Assembly: GCF_026420845.1 (NCBI RefSeq)
Contig: NZ_JAOWCB010000002.1
Span: 186,001 to 250,000 of the forward strand
Direction of reading: 5' to 3'
DNA length: 64,000 nt
From: Streptomyces sp. PR69
GTDB lineage: Bacteria > Actinomycetota > Actinomycetes > Streptomycetales > Streptomycetaceae
Below, piece by piece: positions 51,237 through 62,272 of the stretch. A program made the translations under genes and the position numbers. The first letter of the stretch is position 1. Every line of letters starts with the position of its first letter. Below the pieces are notes generated by a model. The model was not told the origin of the DNA. It did no database searches and saw only the letters and a program-made list of their open reading frames with translations.

Positions 51237-51729
51237 CCTCGCGGAGCCCTATCCCTCGGTGACGACGGACGATCCGGCGTCCGACGCGGCACGGCTGCTC
51301 GCCGAGCAGCAGCTGCCCGCGCTGCTGGTGCTGGACGCGGACGGCCAGCCGTATGCGATCGTGCCCGGCTCCCAGCTCGTACGGCAGCTGGTGCCGGAGT
51401 ACGTCATGGAGGACCCGCTGCTCGCCTCCGTGATCGGCGACCGGCACGAGGAAGGGCTGATCGACGCGATCGCCGAGCTGACGGTCGCCGAGTGGCTGCC
51501 GCGGCGGGCCTACTCGCCGCCGTTCGTGGGGCCGGACGCGGGCGCCCTGCAGGTGGCCGCGCTGATGGCGCGCACCCACAGCCCGCTGGTCGCGGTGATC
51601 GAGCGCGATGCGCAGGGGGTCCGGCTGTTGGGCGCGATCACCGCGGCGCGCCTGGTGAGCCACTTTCTCAGCGAAGGGGGCTCCCCTCGCCCCGGGGGGA
51701 GCGAGCCGGACGCCAAGCCGGGCGCTTAG
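51223..51729 (+). CDS. CBS-pair protein coupled to the antiporter
   Basis: 168 aa with two CBS domains (about 10-65 and 95-150; LPALLVLDADGQPYAIVPGS and HSPLVAVIERDAQGVRLLGAIT). CBS pairs bind adenine nucleotides or c-di-AMP and often gate transporters. GTG 51223 follows AAGGAGAG and lies inside the end of the antiporter gene, so a regulatory partnership is likely. Its stop overlaps the convergent nitroreductase-like gene by 4 bp. Confidence 0.82.
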   Translation: MRAHDLAEPYPSVTTDDPASDAARLLAEQQLPALLVLDADGQPYAIVPGSQLVRQLVPEYVMEDPLLASVIGDRHEEGLIDAIAELTVAEWLPRRAYSPPFVGPDAGALQVAALMARTHSPLVAVIERDAQGVRLLGAITAARLVSHFLSEGGSPRPGGSEPDAKPGA

Positions 51730-52265
51730 CCGTCCGGGGCCGGGCCTCGTCGGGGGACGTCGTCCTCCTGGAGGCGTACGAAGGGAATCCGCTCCCCGGC
51801 GGCGCGATAGGACTCCGCGGCGCCGCCGGCACGGTCGGCACGGTCTACCGGCAGCCCCATATACCGGCACAGCCGTTGCGCGGTCCTGGGGTGCGCCGCC
51901 GCATAGCGGGCCATGATCCTTCCGCCTTCCTCCGGTTCCACGAAGTGCGCCGTGACCAGCCGGTACCGTCGGCCGGACTGGATCGTGGCCTGCGGATGCG
52001 CCCGCAGATTCCGGTACCAGTCGGCCTTCGGCCCGAAGCCGGAGGCCACCACCCAGCTGGCGGAGCCCGGCGTGTGCTCGACGACCTCGACGACCGTCTC
52101 CCTGGCCAGACCCGTGCTGCGGCCGGTGTGCACCAGCCGCAGCAGCCGCCCGCGGAACAGCGGGCCGAGACCGATGCGGAAGAGCTGGTTCGGCAGCCGG
52201 GCCGCGACGCGCCGCCAGCCCGTCAGACGTTTCGGCCAGTGCCCTTCCAGAGGATCGGACGTCAC
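51726..52265 (-). CDS. Deazaflavin-dependent nitroreductase/quinone-reductase family protein
   Basis: 179 aa. The split-barrel DDN family motif is seen: LVHTGRSTGLARETVVEVV, then ASGFGPKADWYRNLRAHP, followed by the short second half. These proteins use reduced F420 to reduce quinones or nitro compounds. GTG start at 52265 behind AAGGCGGA. It converges with the CBS-domain gene. It is the complete counterpart of the shortened domain in the fusion protein at 26,977. Confidence 0.86.
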   Translation of the reverse strand: MTSDPLEGHWPKRLTGWRRVAARLPNQLFRIGLGPLFRGRLLRLVHTGRSTGLARETVVEVVEHTPGSASWVVASGFGPKADWYRNLRAHPQATIQSGRRYRLVTAHFVEPEEGGRIMARYAAAHPRTAQRLCRYMGLPVDRADRAGGAAESYRAAGERIPFVRLQEDDVPRRGPAPDG

Positions 52266-52509
52266 GGTTCCGCCTTCTTTTCGATAACGGAGAGATGAGC
52301 GGGAACGATCGGAAAGATTCGCCTGTGGAACCTTTGCATAGTCTCATTGTCCGGTCGGAGAGCCGCGGGTTCGCCAGCCGTCTGTGTCGCGGCCGCGCCC
52401 CTGGCACGATGCGTCGGGGGCAATCGTTGTCCTTGACGCGGGGCGTACGCCAGGCGCTGATGCCCGGAGCGCGTCCGCCGGCAGTCGGAGCGATCATCTG
52501 GAGTAGGTC

Positions 52510-53571
52510 TTGGCCGAGGAGCGTCCGCCGCCGTACCACCTGCTGCTGTCCGTGCTGCCGTTCGCGGTCATGGCCGTCGTCGCCGTCATCGACGTCACAG
52601 CCGGGCCAAGCGTGGGCTTCCTGCCGTTGGTGTCGCTGGGGCCCGCCTTCGCCGGACTGGTCGGGGGGTGGCGGCGCACGGTGCTCGTCGGAGGGCTCGC
52701 GCTGGTCCTGTGTCTGGGCCTCGGGCTGTACGACGGCCTCTTCGCGAGCCGGCGCGGCTACATCTCGATGGCCTCCGTCGCCGGGGTCACCGCAGCCGGC
52801 GTCGCCGCGGCCGTGATGCGGCAGCGGCGCGAGGCGGAGCTGGCCGGGGTGCGCAATATCGCGGAGGTCGCCCAGCGGGTGCTGCTGCGGCCCGTGCCGC
52901 GCAGCGCCGGACATCTGCGGGTGGCCGTCTCGTATACCTCGGCGGTCGCGGAGGCCCGCATCGGCGGGGACCTGTACGAGGTCGTCACCTCCCCCGGCGG
53001 GGTGCGCGTCGTGGTGGGGGACGTCCAGGGCAAGGGCCTGGAGGCGGTGGAGACGGCGGCGGTGGTGCTCGGCGCGTTCCGGGAGGCCGCGCATGACGAG
53101 CCCGACCTGATGTCGGTGAGCGCCCGGCTGGAGCGGTCGGTGGACCGCACACTGCGGGGAGAGAAGTTCGTCACCGCGGTGCTCGCCGAGATCACGTCGG
53201 CGGGGCAGGTGACGTTCCTCAACTACGGGCACCCGCCGCCGATGATCGTACGGCCGGACGGCGCCGCCCGGTTCGCCGAGCCGCCGCAGTACGCGCTGCC
53301 GCTCGGCCTCGGGGCGCACGGGGCGTCCGGCCCCGAGCCGTACAGCGCGCCGTTCGCGCCGGGCGACCAGCTGCTGCTCTACACGGACGGGGTGAGCGAG
53401 GCCCGCGACCGGGACAGCAACTTCTATCCGCTGGCCGAGCGGGCCGGGCTGCTGAAGGACCCCGACCCGGAGGCCGCGCTAGAGGCGCTGCGGCACGATC
53501 TGAACCGCTATGCGGAGGGCCCGCCGCACGACGACGCGGCGATGCTGCTGATCAGACACCGGACGCCCTGA
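52510..53571 (+). CDS. Membrane PP2C/SpoIIE-type phosphatase
   Basis: 353 aa. Three or four N-terminal helices (about 10-100), a short coiled linker (AVMRQRREAELAGV), then a SpoIIE/PP2C phosphatase domain (about 125-350) with metal-binding GGDLYEV, GDVQGKGLEA, LLYTDGVSEARD and HDDAAMLLI motifs. No kinase, PAS or GAF sensor domain is present; signal input is probably through the membrane part. The TTG start has GGAG just upstream. Probably acts on an anti-anti-sigma partner, which is not in this window. Confidence 0.9.
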   Translation: MAEERPPPYHLLLSVLPFAVMAVVAVIDVTAGPSVGFLPLVSLGPAFAGLVGGWRRTVLVGGLALVLCLGLGLYDGLFASRRGYISMASVAGVTAAGVAAAVMRQRREAELAGVRNIAEVAQRVLLRPVPRSAGHLRVAVSYTSAVAEARIGGDLYEVVTSPGGVRVVVGDVQGKGLEAVETAAVVLGAFREAAHDEPDLMSVSARLERSVDRTLRGEKFVTAVLAEITSAGQVTFLNYGHPPPMIVRPDGAARFAEPPQYALPLGLGAHGASGPEPYSAPFAPGDQLLLYTDGVSEARDRDSNFYPLAERAGLLKDPDPEAALEALRHDLNRYAEGPPHDDAAMLLIRHRTP

Positions 53572-53593
53572 CCGCCGTCGGCCGACCGACCGG

Positions 53594-55636
53594 TCAGCGC
53601 GGCACGCGCGACGTGTCGGGCCGCGGGCGGCGGCCGAGGAGTTCGGCGAGGCCGCGGCGGGTGGCGGCCAGCACCACCCGGTCCTGCGGCTGCAGCACAT
53701 AGCCGGGGTGGAGATTCCACACCAGGCCGGTGGGGTGGTCCTCGCCGTCCGCGGGATGGGGCATGGCGAGATCCGGGCGGCGGTCGTCCGGGGCCGTGGT
53801 GTCCAGCGCGAGAAGCCGCCATGCGCCGGGGCTGAACGCCTCGGCGACCGTACAGCCCTCCAGCTGTGCGTGGCCCGCCACTTCGAGCGCGGCGAACAGC
53901 AGCACCTTGCGCTCCACGGGGATCGCGCCGAGGATCTGACGGCCCATCATCGCCCCGGCGAACGCGGGCGCGGCGAGGGTGGAGACGCTGCGGCTGCGGG
54001 TCAGCGCCTCGGGGTGGGCGGCGCGCAGCGTCCGGTACACGGCGGTGGCGAAGTCGTCGTCGTACAGGCGCAGCGCGACCCGCAGATCGGGCTTGACGGT
54101 GCGCGCGTAGAGCGCGGCCTCCAGATTGGTGGTGTCGATGCTGGTGAGCGCGAGCAGCGCATGCGCCCGGTGGACCCTGGCGGCTTCCAGGACGCCTTCC
54201 TCCGTGACGTCCCCGAGGACGGTCGGCACCCGCAGCCGCCGGGCGAGGGGGATGCCGCGCGCATCGGGGTCCTCCTCCACGACGACCACCGGGATGTCGA
54301 GTTCACGCAGCCGGGCGAGCACCCGGGTGCCGATCTTGCCGAGGCCGAGCAGCACGACATGCCCGGACAGGCCGCGCGGCGGGCGGCGCAGCGCCGAGGT
54401 GGAGCGGAAGGCGCCCAGCGCCTCCAGCGCGCCCGCCACCAGCAGCGGCAGCAGCGCGAGCCCGACGAGCCCGGACAGCAGCTGGAGTATCTGCCGGGCC
54501 GGTTTCTCCCCGACGGCCGGGTCGTTGATGGCGAACAGGTCGAGGATCGTGATGTACGCGGCGTGCAGCGGGCCTTCGTCGGTGGTGACGATGGAGGCCA
54601 CGGTGAGCGCGAGCACGGCGAGCCCGATGCCGGCGACGGCCCAGCGCAGCCGCCGGGAGAACAGCTCGCCCAGCGGCACGGACCGCCCGCCGAGCCGCCC
54701 GGCGGGCAGCGCGGGGCCCGCGTGGCTGACGGCCTCCAGCACGACGGCACCGCGGCCCACGGCGGCGTTCGCACTGCGGTCGTCGGGCAGCAGCGCCGGG
54801 CCCTCGGGGCCGCTGGCGTCCGAACCCTCCGTGCCCGCCGGGTCGTTGCGGGTCGCCGACAGCAGGGCGAGCGTGCACAGCCCGGGGTCGGCGACCTCGC
54901 CGTCGGCGGGCGGGGTGCGCTCCACGGCCCGCAGCAGCAGCCCGTCCGCATGCACGATCTTGCTGGTGCCGGCGACGGCGGTGGCGGCGAGCGCGGGCGC
55001 GGCGGTGTCGGCGTCGGACAGCACGGTCGTCGACGCGTCCAGCGCTGCGGCGTCCAGATCCGGCATGGCGACGGCGGCGGCCTGGTCGAGCAGCTCCTCC
55101 AGATGCTGGCCGAGCTTGCGGTTGTAGAGCCGGATGACCAGCCGGAGCCGGGGGTTGAGTCTTCGGGCGGTCAGCGCGGCGCGGATATTGGTCTCGTCGA
55201 CGTCATAGACGAGCGCGAGGGCGGCCGCCTGCTCGACCCCCGCCTCCGCCAGCACCGCCTCGGTCGGCTCCGCCGCCTCGATCAGCCGGTCGGCGGCCTG
55301 CTCGGGCACCCCCTCGACGGCGGCCGCCGCCTGCGCGGCCCGCCCCATCACCGCGGACATCCGCTCCAGCAGCACCGACGCCCGTCCCCGCCCCGGCACG
55401 GTGAGCGGCGTGCTCACCCCTTCCGGCGCGGCATCGATGACAAGGGTGACCCGCTCCCCGTACACCTCCCGCAACTCGGCCCCGAGCCGGTGGGCGAGCG
55501 CATCGTCCCCACACACGATCATGTGCCCGTCGGCGGGCGCGCCGTACCGGTCCTGCGACGACGAAGCACGGAAAGAAGTCTGCTGAGGAAGTGAAGCCAC
55601 GGCCAAAGCCTGCACGGCGCACGGACTTTCATGCAC
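53594..55636 (-). CDS. Double-RCK membrane protein related to K+ channels
   Basis: 680 aa. Two TrkA-N/RCK domains (about 35-240 and 415-590, the second with LLGLGKIGTRVLARL and V-V-VEEDPD) flank a central membrane part with helices near 330-350 and 385-410. The loop between them (YITILDLFAINDPAVG) stands where a K+ channel has its TVGYG filter, which is absent. Ends with a further RCK-C-like part (PGYVLQPQDRVVLAAT). The GTG at 55636 is a possible start, but an internal start near 55522 (MIVCGDD) is also plausible. It may sense NAD or nucleotides. Confidence 0.82.
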   Translation of the reverse strand: MHESPCAVQALAVASLPQQTSFRASSSQDRYGAPADGHMIVCGDDALAHRLGAELREVYGERVTLVIDAAPEGVSTPLTVPGRGRASVLLERMSAVMGRAAQAAAAVEGVPEQAADRLIEAAEPTEAVLAEAGVEQAAALALVYDVDETNIRAALTARRLNPRLRLVIRLYNRKLGQHLEELLDQAAAVAMPDLDAAALDASTTVLSDADTAAPALAATAVAGTSKIVHADGLLLRAVERTPPADGEVADPGLCTLALLSATRNDPAGTEGSDASGPEGPALLPDDRSANAAVGRGAVVLEAVSHAGPALPAGRLGGRSVPLGELFSRRLRWAVAGIGLAVLALTVASIVTTDEGPLHAAYITILDLFAINDPAVGEKPARQILQLLSGLVGLALLPLLVAGALEALGAFRSTSALRRPPRGLSGHVVLLGLGKIGTRVLARLRELDIPVVVVEEDPDARGIPLARRLRVPTVLGDVTEEGVLEAARVHRAHALLALTSIDTTNLEAALYARTVKPDLRVALRLYDDDFATAVYRTLRAAHPEALTRSRSVSTLAAPAFAGAMMGRQILGAIPVERKVLLFAALEVAGHAQLEGCTVAEAFSPGAWRLLALDTTAPDDRRPDLAMPHPADGEDHPTGLVWNLHPGYVLQPQDRVVLAATRRGLAELLGRRPRPDTSRVPR

Positions 55637-55699
55637 GCGGGGGGTGACGAGGTGCGTCCGGGAGCGCCCGCAGAAGCTGAGCAGGGGCCCCGGGGGCCA

Positions 55700-55882
55700 T
55701 CACAGCAGGGTGATGAAGAGCGCCAGGGTCAGCAGGGCGAGCAGCGCCCCGTAGAGGGCCAGAGTGAGGGCGTGGGCCTCCGACGAGGGGTCGGGGGCCG
55801 AGGGGCGGGCCAGGCCCACAGCGGAGCGCAGCAGCAGGGCGAGGGCGGCGGCGGAGAAGGCGGCGAGGAGCGTGTCGATCAC
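55700..55882 (-). CDS. Small two-helix membrane protein, unknown
   Basis: 60 aa with two hydrophobic helices (about 2-22 and 38-60) joined by a polar loop. GTG at 55882, no good ribosome-binding site. It lies 64 bp upstream of the double-RCK gene on the same strand and might be co-transcribed. The strong amphipathic pattern favours a real gene, but shortness leaves doubt. Confidence 0.42.
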   Translation of the reverse strand: MIDTLLAAFSAAALALLLRSAVGLARPSAPDPSSEAHALTLALYGALLALLTLALFITLL

Positions 55883-55947
55883 GCTGGGAGGTTCTCACGG
55901 GGCGTCAGGAGGCGCATGCCGGGAACAGCCGAATCGGTGACGGGGGG

Positions 55948-56505
55948 TCAGAGTGACGGGTTCCCCCGGTCCTCCGGGCCCAGGGCCGTCAGGGCGTCCG
56001 TCAGCCACTTGGTCCAGAAGGTCTCCAGTTCGATTCCGCCGCGCAGGACCAGATGGCGCAGCCGGTCCGTCTCCGCGGTGCGGCGCTCCGGGGGGAAGTC
56101 GCGGTCCTCGATGGAGCGGTAGTGCTCCAGCTGGCGGCGGTGGAGGTCCAGATGGCGGGCGAGTTCTTCGCGCATGCCGGCGCTGCCGACGACCGCCGCG
56201 GCCCGCAGCCGCAGCAGCAGCGGGTCGCGGACGGCCTTGGGATCCTCGGGTCTGGCGACCCAGGAGGCGAGTTCGGCGCGGCCGGCCGGGAGGACCTCGT
56301 ACTCCTTCTTCTGGCCGCGCGCGGGCTGTGCCGAGGGGAGCGCGCGGATCTGGCCGGCCTGCTCCAGTTTGCCGAGCTCCCGGTAGATCTGCTGGTGGGT
56401 GGCGGACCAGAAGTAGCCGATCGACCTGTCGAAGCGGCGGGTCAGCTCCAGGCCCGAGGAGGGCTTTTCGAGCAGGGCCGTGAGGATCGCGTGCGGGAGG
56501 GACAT
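55948..56505 (-). CDS. PadR-family transcriptional regulator
   Basis: 185 aa. The N-terminal winged helix is typical of PadR: MSLPHAILTALLEKPSSGLEL, YFWSATHQQIYRELGKLEQAG, then the wing, with a C-terminal helical domain (about 85-170) for dimerisation (group 1-like, larger PadR). Start at ATG 56505. It precedes, and is 39 bp from, the divergently placed reading end of the dienoyl-CoA reductase gene (both minus). It may control that gene. Confidence 0.88.
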   Translation of the reverse strand: MSLPHAILTALLEKPSSGLELTRRFDRSIGYFWSATHQQIYRELGKLEQAGQIRALPSAQPARGQKKEYEVLPAGRAELASWVARPEDPKAVRDPLLLRLRAAAVVGSAGMREELARHLDLHRRQLEHYRSIEDRDFPPERRTAETDRLRHLVLRGGIELETFWTKWLTDALTALGPEDRGNPSL

Positions 56506-56544
56506 GGCCCCGATCCTAGGGAGGGGGGAAATCGGCCGGAGCGG

Positions 56545-58638
<2,094 letters not shown>

Positions 58639-58778
58639 TCAGGGGGCGTCAGCAGCCTTTGTAGCCGTGCGCCGCCGATTTTGCAACAAGGTGCAAAAGA
58701 TCGGCTCCGCCACGCCTTGAGCGCGCTGCGAGATGATCAGCCGGGTGTCGCCAGGCGGCGGAAGGGGGCGGATGGGAT

Positions 58779-60701
58779 ATGTGGATCCTGGGAGCCGTGG
58801 CAGGCGCGTTCACGGTGATGGTGCTGCCCGCCCTGCTCGGCCGCAGACTGCTCGGCATCGAGGCCGGTCCGCTGCGCACGCTGGTCGCCGGATTCGCCGG
58901 GATCTCCGTCTCCGGGTCCCTGATCGCCCCGCAGTTCGAGAAGCAGGGCGCCCGTGTCGAGCTGTTCACGCTGATGGCGGGCGTGGGGCTGCTCGCCGCC
59001 ATGGTGACGCTGGTCGTGCTCGACCTCGCCGCCCCGCCCGGCGGACTGCGCCCGCTGTCCTGGGCCGGGCGGCTGCGCGGGCGCGTCGCGCGCGTACGCC
59101 GCTACTCCCGGATCGTGCGGATCGCCGGGCGGCACGGCCTCGGCCCGTATCTGAGCGGCCGCGGCCGGCCGTACGAGATCCGGCATGAGCTGCTCGCCCA
59201 GGAGCTGCGCCAGGCCCTCCAGGCGGGCGGCGCCACCTTCGTCAAGCTGGGCCAGCTGATGTCCACCCGGCGCGATCTGCTGCCCGCCGTGTACGTCGAG
59301 GAGCTCAGCCGCCTCCAGGACCGGGTGGAGCCCGCACCCTGGCCCGAGGTGGAGCAGGCGCTGCTCGCCTCGCTGGGGGCGCCGCCCGAGGAGGTCTTCG
59401 CCGCCTTCGACCGGATGCCGCTCGCCGCCGCCTCCATCGCCCAGGTGCACGCCGCCGTGCTGCACGACGGCGCACGCGTCATCGTCAAAGTGCAGCGCCC
59501 CGGCATCCGTGACGCCGTCGAACGCGACCTCGACATCGTGAACCGGCTCGCCGCCACCCTCCAGGCCCGCACCGACTGGGGCCGCGCCCTGGGGCTGCCC
59601 GAACTCGCCCAGGGCTTCGCCGTCGCCCTGCGCGAAGAGCTCGACTTCCGCGTCGAGGCACGCAATATGACGGCCGTACGGCAGGCGGCCGCGGCGCGCG
59701 GCGACCGCAGCGTCACCCTGCCGGAGCTGTACGAACGCCTCAGCAGCGAGCGCGTCCTGGTGATGAGCCGGATCGACGGGGTGCCGCTCGGCCAGGCGGA
59801 GACGGACGGCCCCGAGCACGGCAAGGAACTCGCCGACACGCTGTTCACCGCCCTGCTCAACCAGATCGTGCACGACGGCGTCTTCCACGCCGACCCGCAC
59901 CCCGGCAACATCCTGCTGCGCCCCGACGGCACCCCGGCCCTGCTGGACTTCGGCTCCGTGGGCCGGATCGACGCGGGGCTGCGCGAGGCGATGGCCGGGC
60001 TCTTCCTCGCCGTGGACCGGGGCGACCCGGCCGCGCTGCGCGATGCGCTGCTGGAGGTCACCGACCGGCCGGAGGACGTGGACGAGCAGCGGCTGCAGCG
60101 GGCGCTCGGCCAGTTCAGCGCCCGGCATCTCGGACACGGGTCGACGCCGGACACCGCGATGTTCACGGATCTGTTCCGGCTGGTCACGGACTTCCGCCTG
60201 GCAGTGCCGCCGGAGGTCGCCGCCGTGTTCCGGGCGCTCGGCACCCTGGAGGGCACGCTGGAGCGGGTCGCGTCCGGCTTCAACATGCTGGCCGCGTCGC
60301 GGGCGTACGCGGCCGGGCAGCTGACCCGGCGGCTCGGCACGCAGACCGCCCGGGACACCGTCCGCGACGAACTCCTCGCCGTGCTGCCGGTGTTGCGGCG
60401 GCTGCCGCGACGGCTCGACCGGATCGGCAGCGCGCTGGAAGAGGGCCGGCTCGGCGTGGGCGTACGGCTGCTGGCCGATCCGCGGGACCGGCGCGTGGCG
60501 GGGGAGCTGCTCAGCCGGGTGCTGCTGACGTTCCTCGGCATCTTCTTCGGGGTGGCGGGCGTCCAGCTGCTGGGCACACAGGGCGGGCCGCAGGTGACCG
60601 ATGCCCTCGGTCTGTACGCGCTGATCGGCTATCACCTGCTGGTGCTTTCGGCCGCTGTGGTGATCCGCACGGTTTATGTGCTGACTCGCCCGTTGGAGTG
60701 A
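58779..60701 (+). CDS. UbiB/AarF (ABC1)-family atypical kinase
   Basis: 640 aa. Two or three helices at the N terminus (about 1-80), then the ABC1 kinase core with FVKLGQLMSTRRDLLP, PLAAASIAQVHAA, VIVKVQRPG (the catalytic Lys), FHADPHPGN around residue 370 and LLDFGSVG (the metal-binding Asp). Two helices end the protein (about 580-635). All UbiB-specific motifs are intact. Role in isoprenoid-quinone or lipid homeostasis is family knowledge. Divergent from fadH with a 161-bp gap. Confidence 0.9.
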   Translation: MWILGAVAGAFTVMVLPALLGRRLLGIEAGPLRTLVAGFAGISVSGSLIAPQFEKQGARVELFTLMAGVGLLAAMVTLVVLDLAAPPGGLRPLSWAGRLRGRVARVRRYSRIVRIAGRHGLGPYLSGRGRPYEIRHELLAQELRQALQAGGATFVKLGQLMSTRRDLLPAVYVEELSRLQDRVEPAPWPEVEQALLASLGAPPEEVFAAFDRMPLAAASIAQVHAAVLHDGARVIVKVQRPGIRDAVERDLDIVNRLAATLQARTDWGRALGLPELAQGFAVALREELDFRVEARNMTAVRQAAAARGDRSVTLPELYERLSSERVLVMSRIDGVPLGQAETDGPEHGKELADTLFTALLNQIVHDGVFHADPHPGNILLRPDGTPALLDFGSVGRIDAGLREAMAGLFLAVDRGDPAALRDALLEVTDRPEDVDEQRLQRALGQFSARHLGHGSTPDTAMFTDLFRLVTDFRLAVPPEVAAVFRALGTLEGTLERVASGFNMLAASRAYAAGQLTRRLGTQTARDTVRDELLAVLPVLRRLPRRLDRIGSALEEGRLGVGVRLLADPRDRRVAGELLSRVLLTFLGIFFGVAGVQLLGTQGGPQVTDALGLYALIGYHLLVLSAAVVIRTVYVLTRPLE

Positions 60702-60768
60702 CAATCAGAAAATTGTTCAGGTCACCCACACGGCGCAAAGTCGGCATCAGTGCAGGTGGGACGCCCCT

Positions 60769-60774
60769 TAGCGT
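60769..60774 (+). promoter_or_regulatory. Candidate -10 element of a leaderless transcript
   Basis: TAGCGT ends 6 nt before the GTG at 60781 and no Shine-Dalgarno lies between them. This is the same spacing and hexamer as before the MauE-like gene at 17036. Confidence 0.45.
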
Positions 60775-60780
60775 GCAGTT

Positions 60781-61395
60781 GTGGCTGGTTGGGAGCAGTT
60801 GGGCGCACTGGGGATCGCAGTGCTTCTTGGCCCACAGGGGGCGGCAGTCGAGGTGGGGACGCCGGGCGGCGGGCCCGAGGTGTCGGTCGTCGTCCAAGTG
60901 ACCAACTGCCCGCCGCCGCCTCCCCCGCCGTGTCCGTCGCCGGAGCCGGAGCCGGAGCCAACGCCGGACCCGGCCCCCGATCCGGAACCGGAGCCGCCCG
61001 ATCCGGAGCCGGAACCTTCCGCCCCGGAACCGGAACCAGAACCAGAGCCAGATCCGCCTGCGCCTGAGCCTGAACGGCCCACGCCGCCGCCCGAGCCCCC
61101 GCCGGCTCCGGCGCCCGCCGCCCCGGAGCCAGAGCCGGAGCCCGAACCGGCCGCGCCGCGGCCCACCGTACGCGCGCCCTCGCCACCCCCGGACCCTCCA
61201 GAACCGCCCGAACCGCCCGAGCCTTCCCAGGACTTCGCGGTACGGGGCTACAGCGGCGCCCGCGCCGCGCCGGACACCGGGACCTCGCTCGTCGTCCTGA
61301 CGATGGTGACCACCACCCCGGCCGTCCTGGCCGCCGCCCTGCTGCGCCCGCGTTCACGCAGCACCGCGGGCGGCCGCGGCGCCCGCTCGTCCTGA
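60781..61395 (+). CDS. Pro/Glu-rich cell-surface protein with sorting-like tail
   Basis: 204 aa. A short hydrophobic N terminus, then residues about 45-155 are almost only Pro and Glu/Asp in EPEP, DPEP and PPEP repeats, an extended rod-like wall spacer. The C terminus has PDTG, a hydrophobic helix of about 20 residues and a basic tail (RPRSRS), the layout of a sortase signal, though the usual Leu is missing. Probably spans the cell wall. GTG start without ribosome-binding site. No known homologue recognised. Confidence 0.55.
   Translation: MAGWEQLGALGIAVLLGPQGAAVEVGTPGGGPEVSVVVQVTNCPPPPPPPCPSPEPEPEPTPDPAPDPEPEPPDPEPEPSAPEPEPEPEPDPPAPEPERPTPPPEPPPAPAPAAPEPEPEPEPAAPRPTVRAPSPPPDPPEPPEPPEPSQDFAVRGYSGARAAPDTGTSLVVLTMVTTTPAVLAAALLRPRSRSTAGGRGARSS
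60943..61225. repeat. Pro-Glu codon repeats
   Basis: Short tandem units of CCGGAGCCGGAACC type (6- and 12-bp period) code for the PEPE rod of the surface protein. Copy number is likely variable. Confidence 0.7.
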
Positions 61396-61465
61396 CGCAC
61401 CCGCCGCCCCTCACCCTCGCCCCTCACCCCGCTTCACCCGCACTCGGAAGACTCGGAGAGCCTTC

Positions 61466-62248
61466 ATGTCCGAATGGCTGGTCCTGGCGGCCGCGATGGC
61501 CGCCGCCTGCGCCGTCGTCCTGGTCATCGTCGTCCTCAGGCAGCGCAGGCTGAACAGGACCGAGGGGACGGTCGACCCCTCGGAGACGCCTGACGTCCTC
61601 GAATACATGACGATGATGGTCGGCGTCGTCTATGCGATCGTGCTGGGCCTTGCCATCGCGGGCGTGTGGGAGGCACGCAGCGCCGCCCAGGACGACGTAC
61701 GGCGCGAGGCGCAGGCGCTGCATGAGATCACCCAGCGCGCCAAGGTCTACCCTCCCGAGGTGCAGGACGAACTGCACAAGAACATCAACGCGTATGTCTC
61801 CCATGTGGTCCACCAGGAGTGGCCCCGGATGATCGACCACAACGAGCTGAGCGGCCACGGCGACGAGCTGCTCGACGCCGTGCGCGCGGGCATCGCCGAG
61901 CGGGTCCCGGCCAATGAGCTGGAGGCGCACGCCTACCAGCCGCTGGTGGACCAGGTGGCGGTCGCCAGCGACGCGCGCAACGCACGCGAGTCGAACGCGG
62001 GCGAGACGCTGCCCGGGGTGGTGTGGTTCGGGCTGATCACCGGCGCGCTGGTCACCGTGGGGCTGATCTTCACCCTGCAGATCCAGCGCTCACCGCGTGA
62101 GCTGCTGCTCGCGGGCCTGTTCAGTGCGCTGATCGCGTTTCTGCTGTTCCTGGTCTGGGACTTCGACGCGCCGTTCGGGCGGTCGGGCGCGGACTCCGCG
62201 GAAGCGTTCCACCAGCTGTTCGGCGGAGCGCTCGGCAAACAGGACTGA
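61466..62248 (+). CDS. DUF4239 (bestrophin-like) membrane protein
   Basis: 260 aa, four helices: two near the N terminus (about 3-22 and 50-68) and two near the C terminus (about 190-210 and 218-235), with a soluble helical domain between. This is the DUF4239 layout, a family described as bestrophin-like and of uncertain function. ATG 61466 follows GGAGAG. Head-to-tail with the surface-protein gene 70 bp upstream and convergent with the small DUF6126-like gene. Confidence 0.85.
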   Translation: MSEWLVLAAAMAAACAVVLVIVVLRQRRLNRTEGTVDPSETPDVLEYMTMMVGVVYAIVLGLAIAGVWEARSAAQDDVRREAQALHEITQRAKVYPPEVQDELHKNINAYVSHVVHQEWPRMIDHNELSGHGDELLDAVRAGIAERVPANELEAHAYQPLVDQVAVASDARNARESNAGETLPGVVWFGLITGALVTVGLIFTLQIQRSPRELLLAGLFSALIAFLLFLVWDFDAPFGRSGADSAEAFHQLFGGALGKQD

Positions 62249-62272
62249 CCGCCGCCCCCGCTCCCCGCCCGG

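Noticed and set aside
53708..55594. Plus-strand open frame opposite the double-RCK gene
   Set aside because: Composition is Gly/Arg/Gln-rich noise; the minus-strand frame contains the RCK domains.
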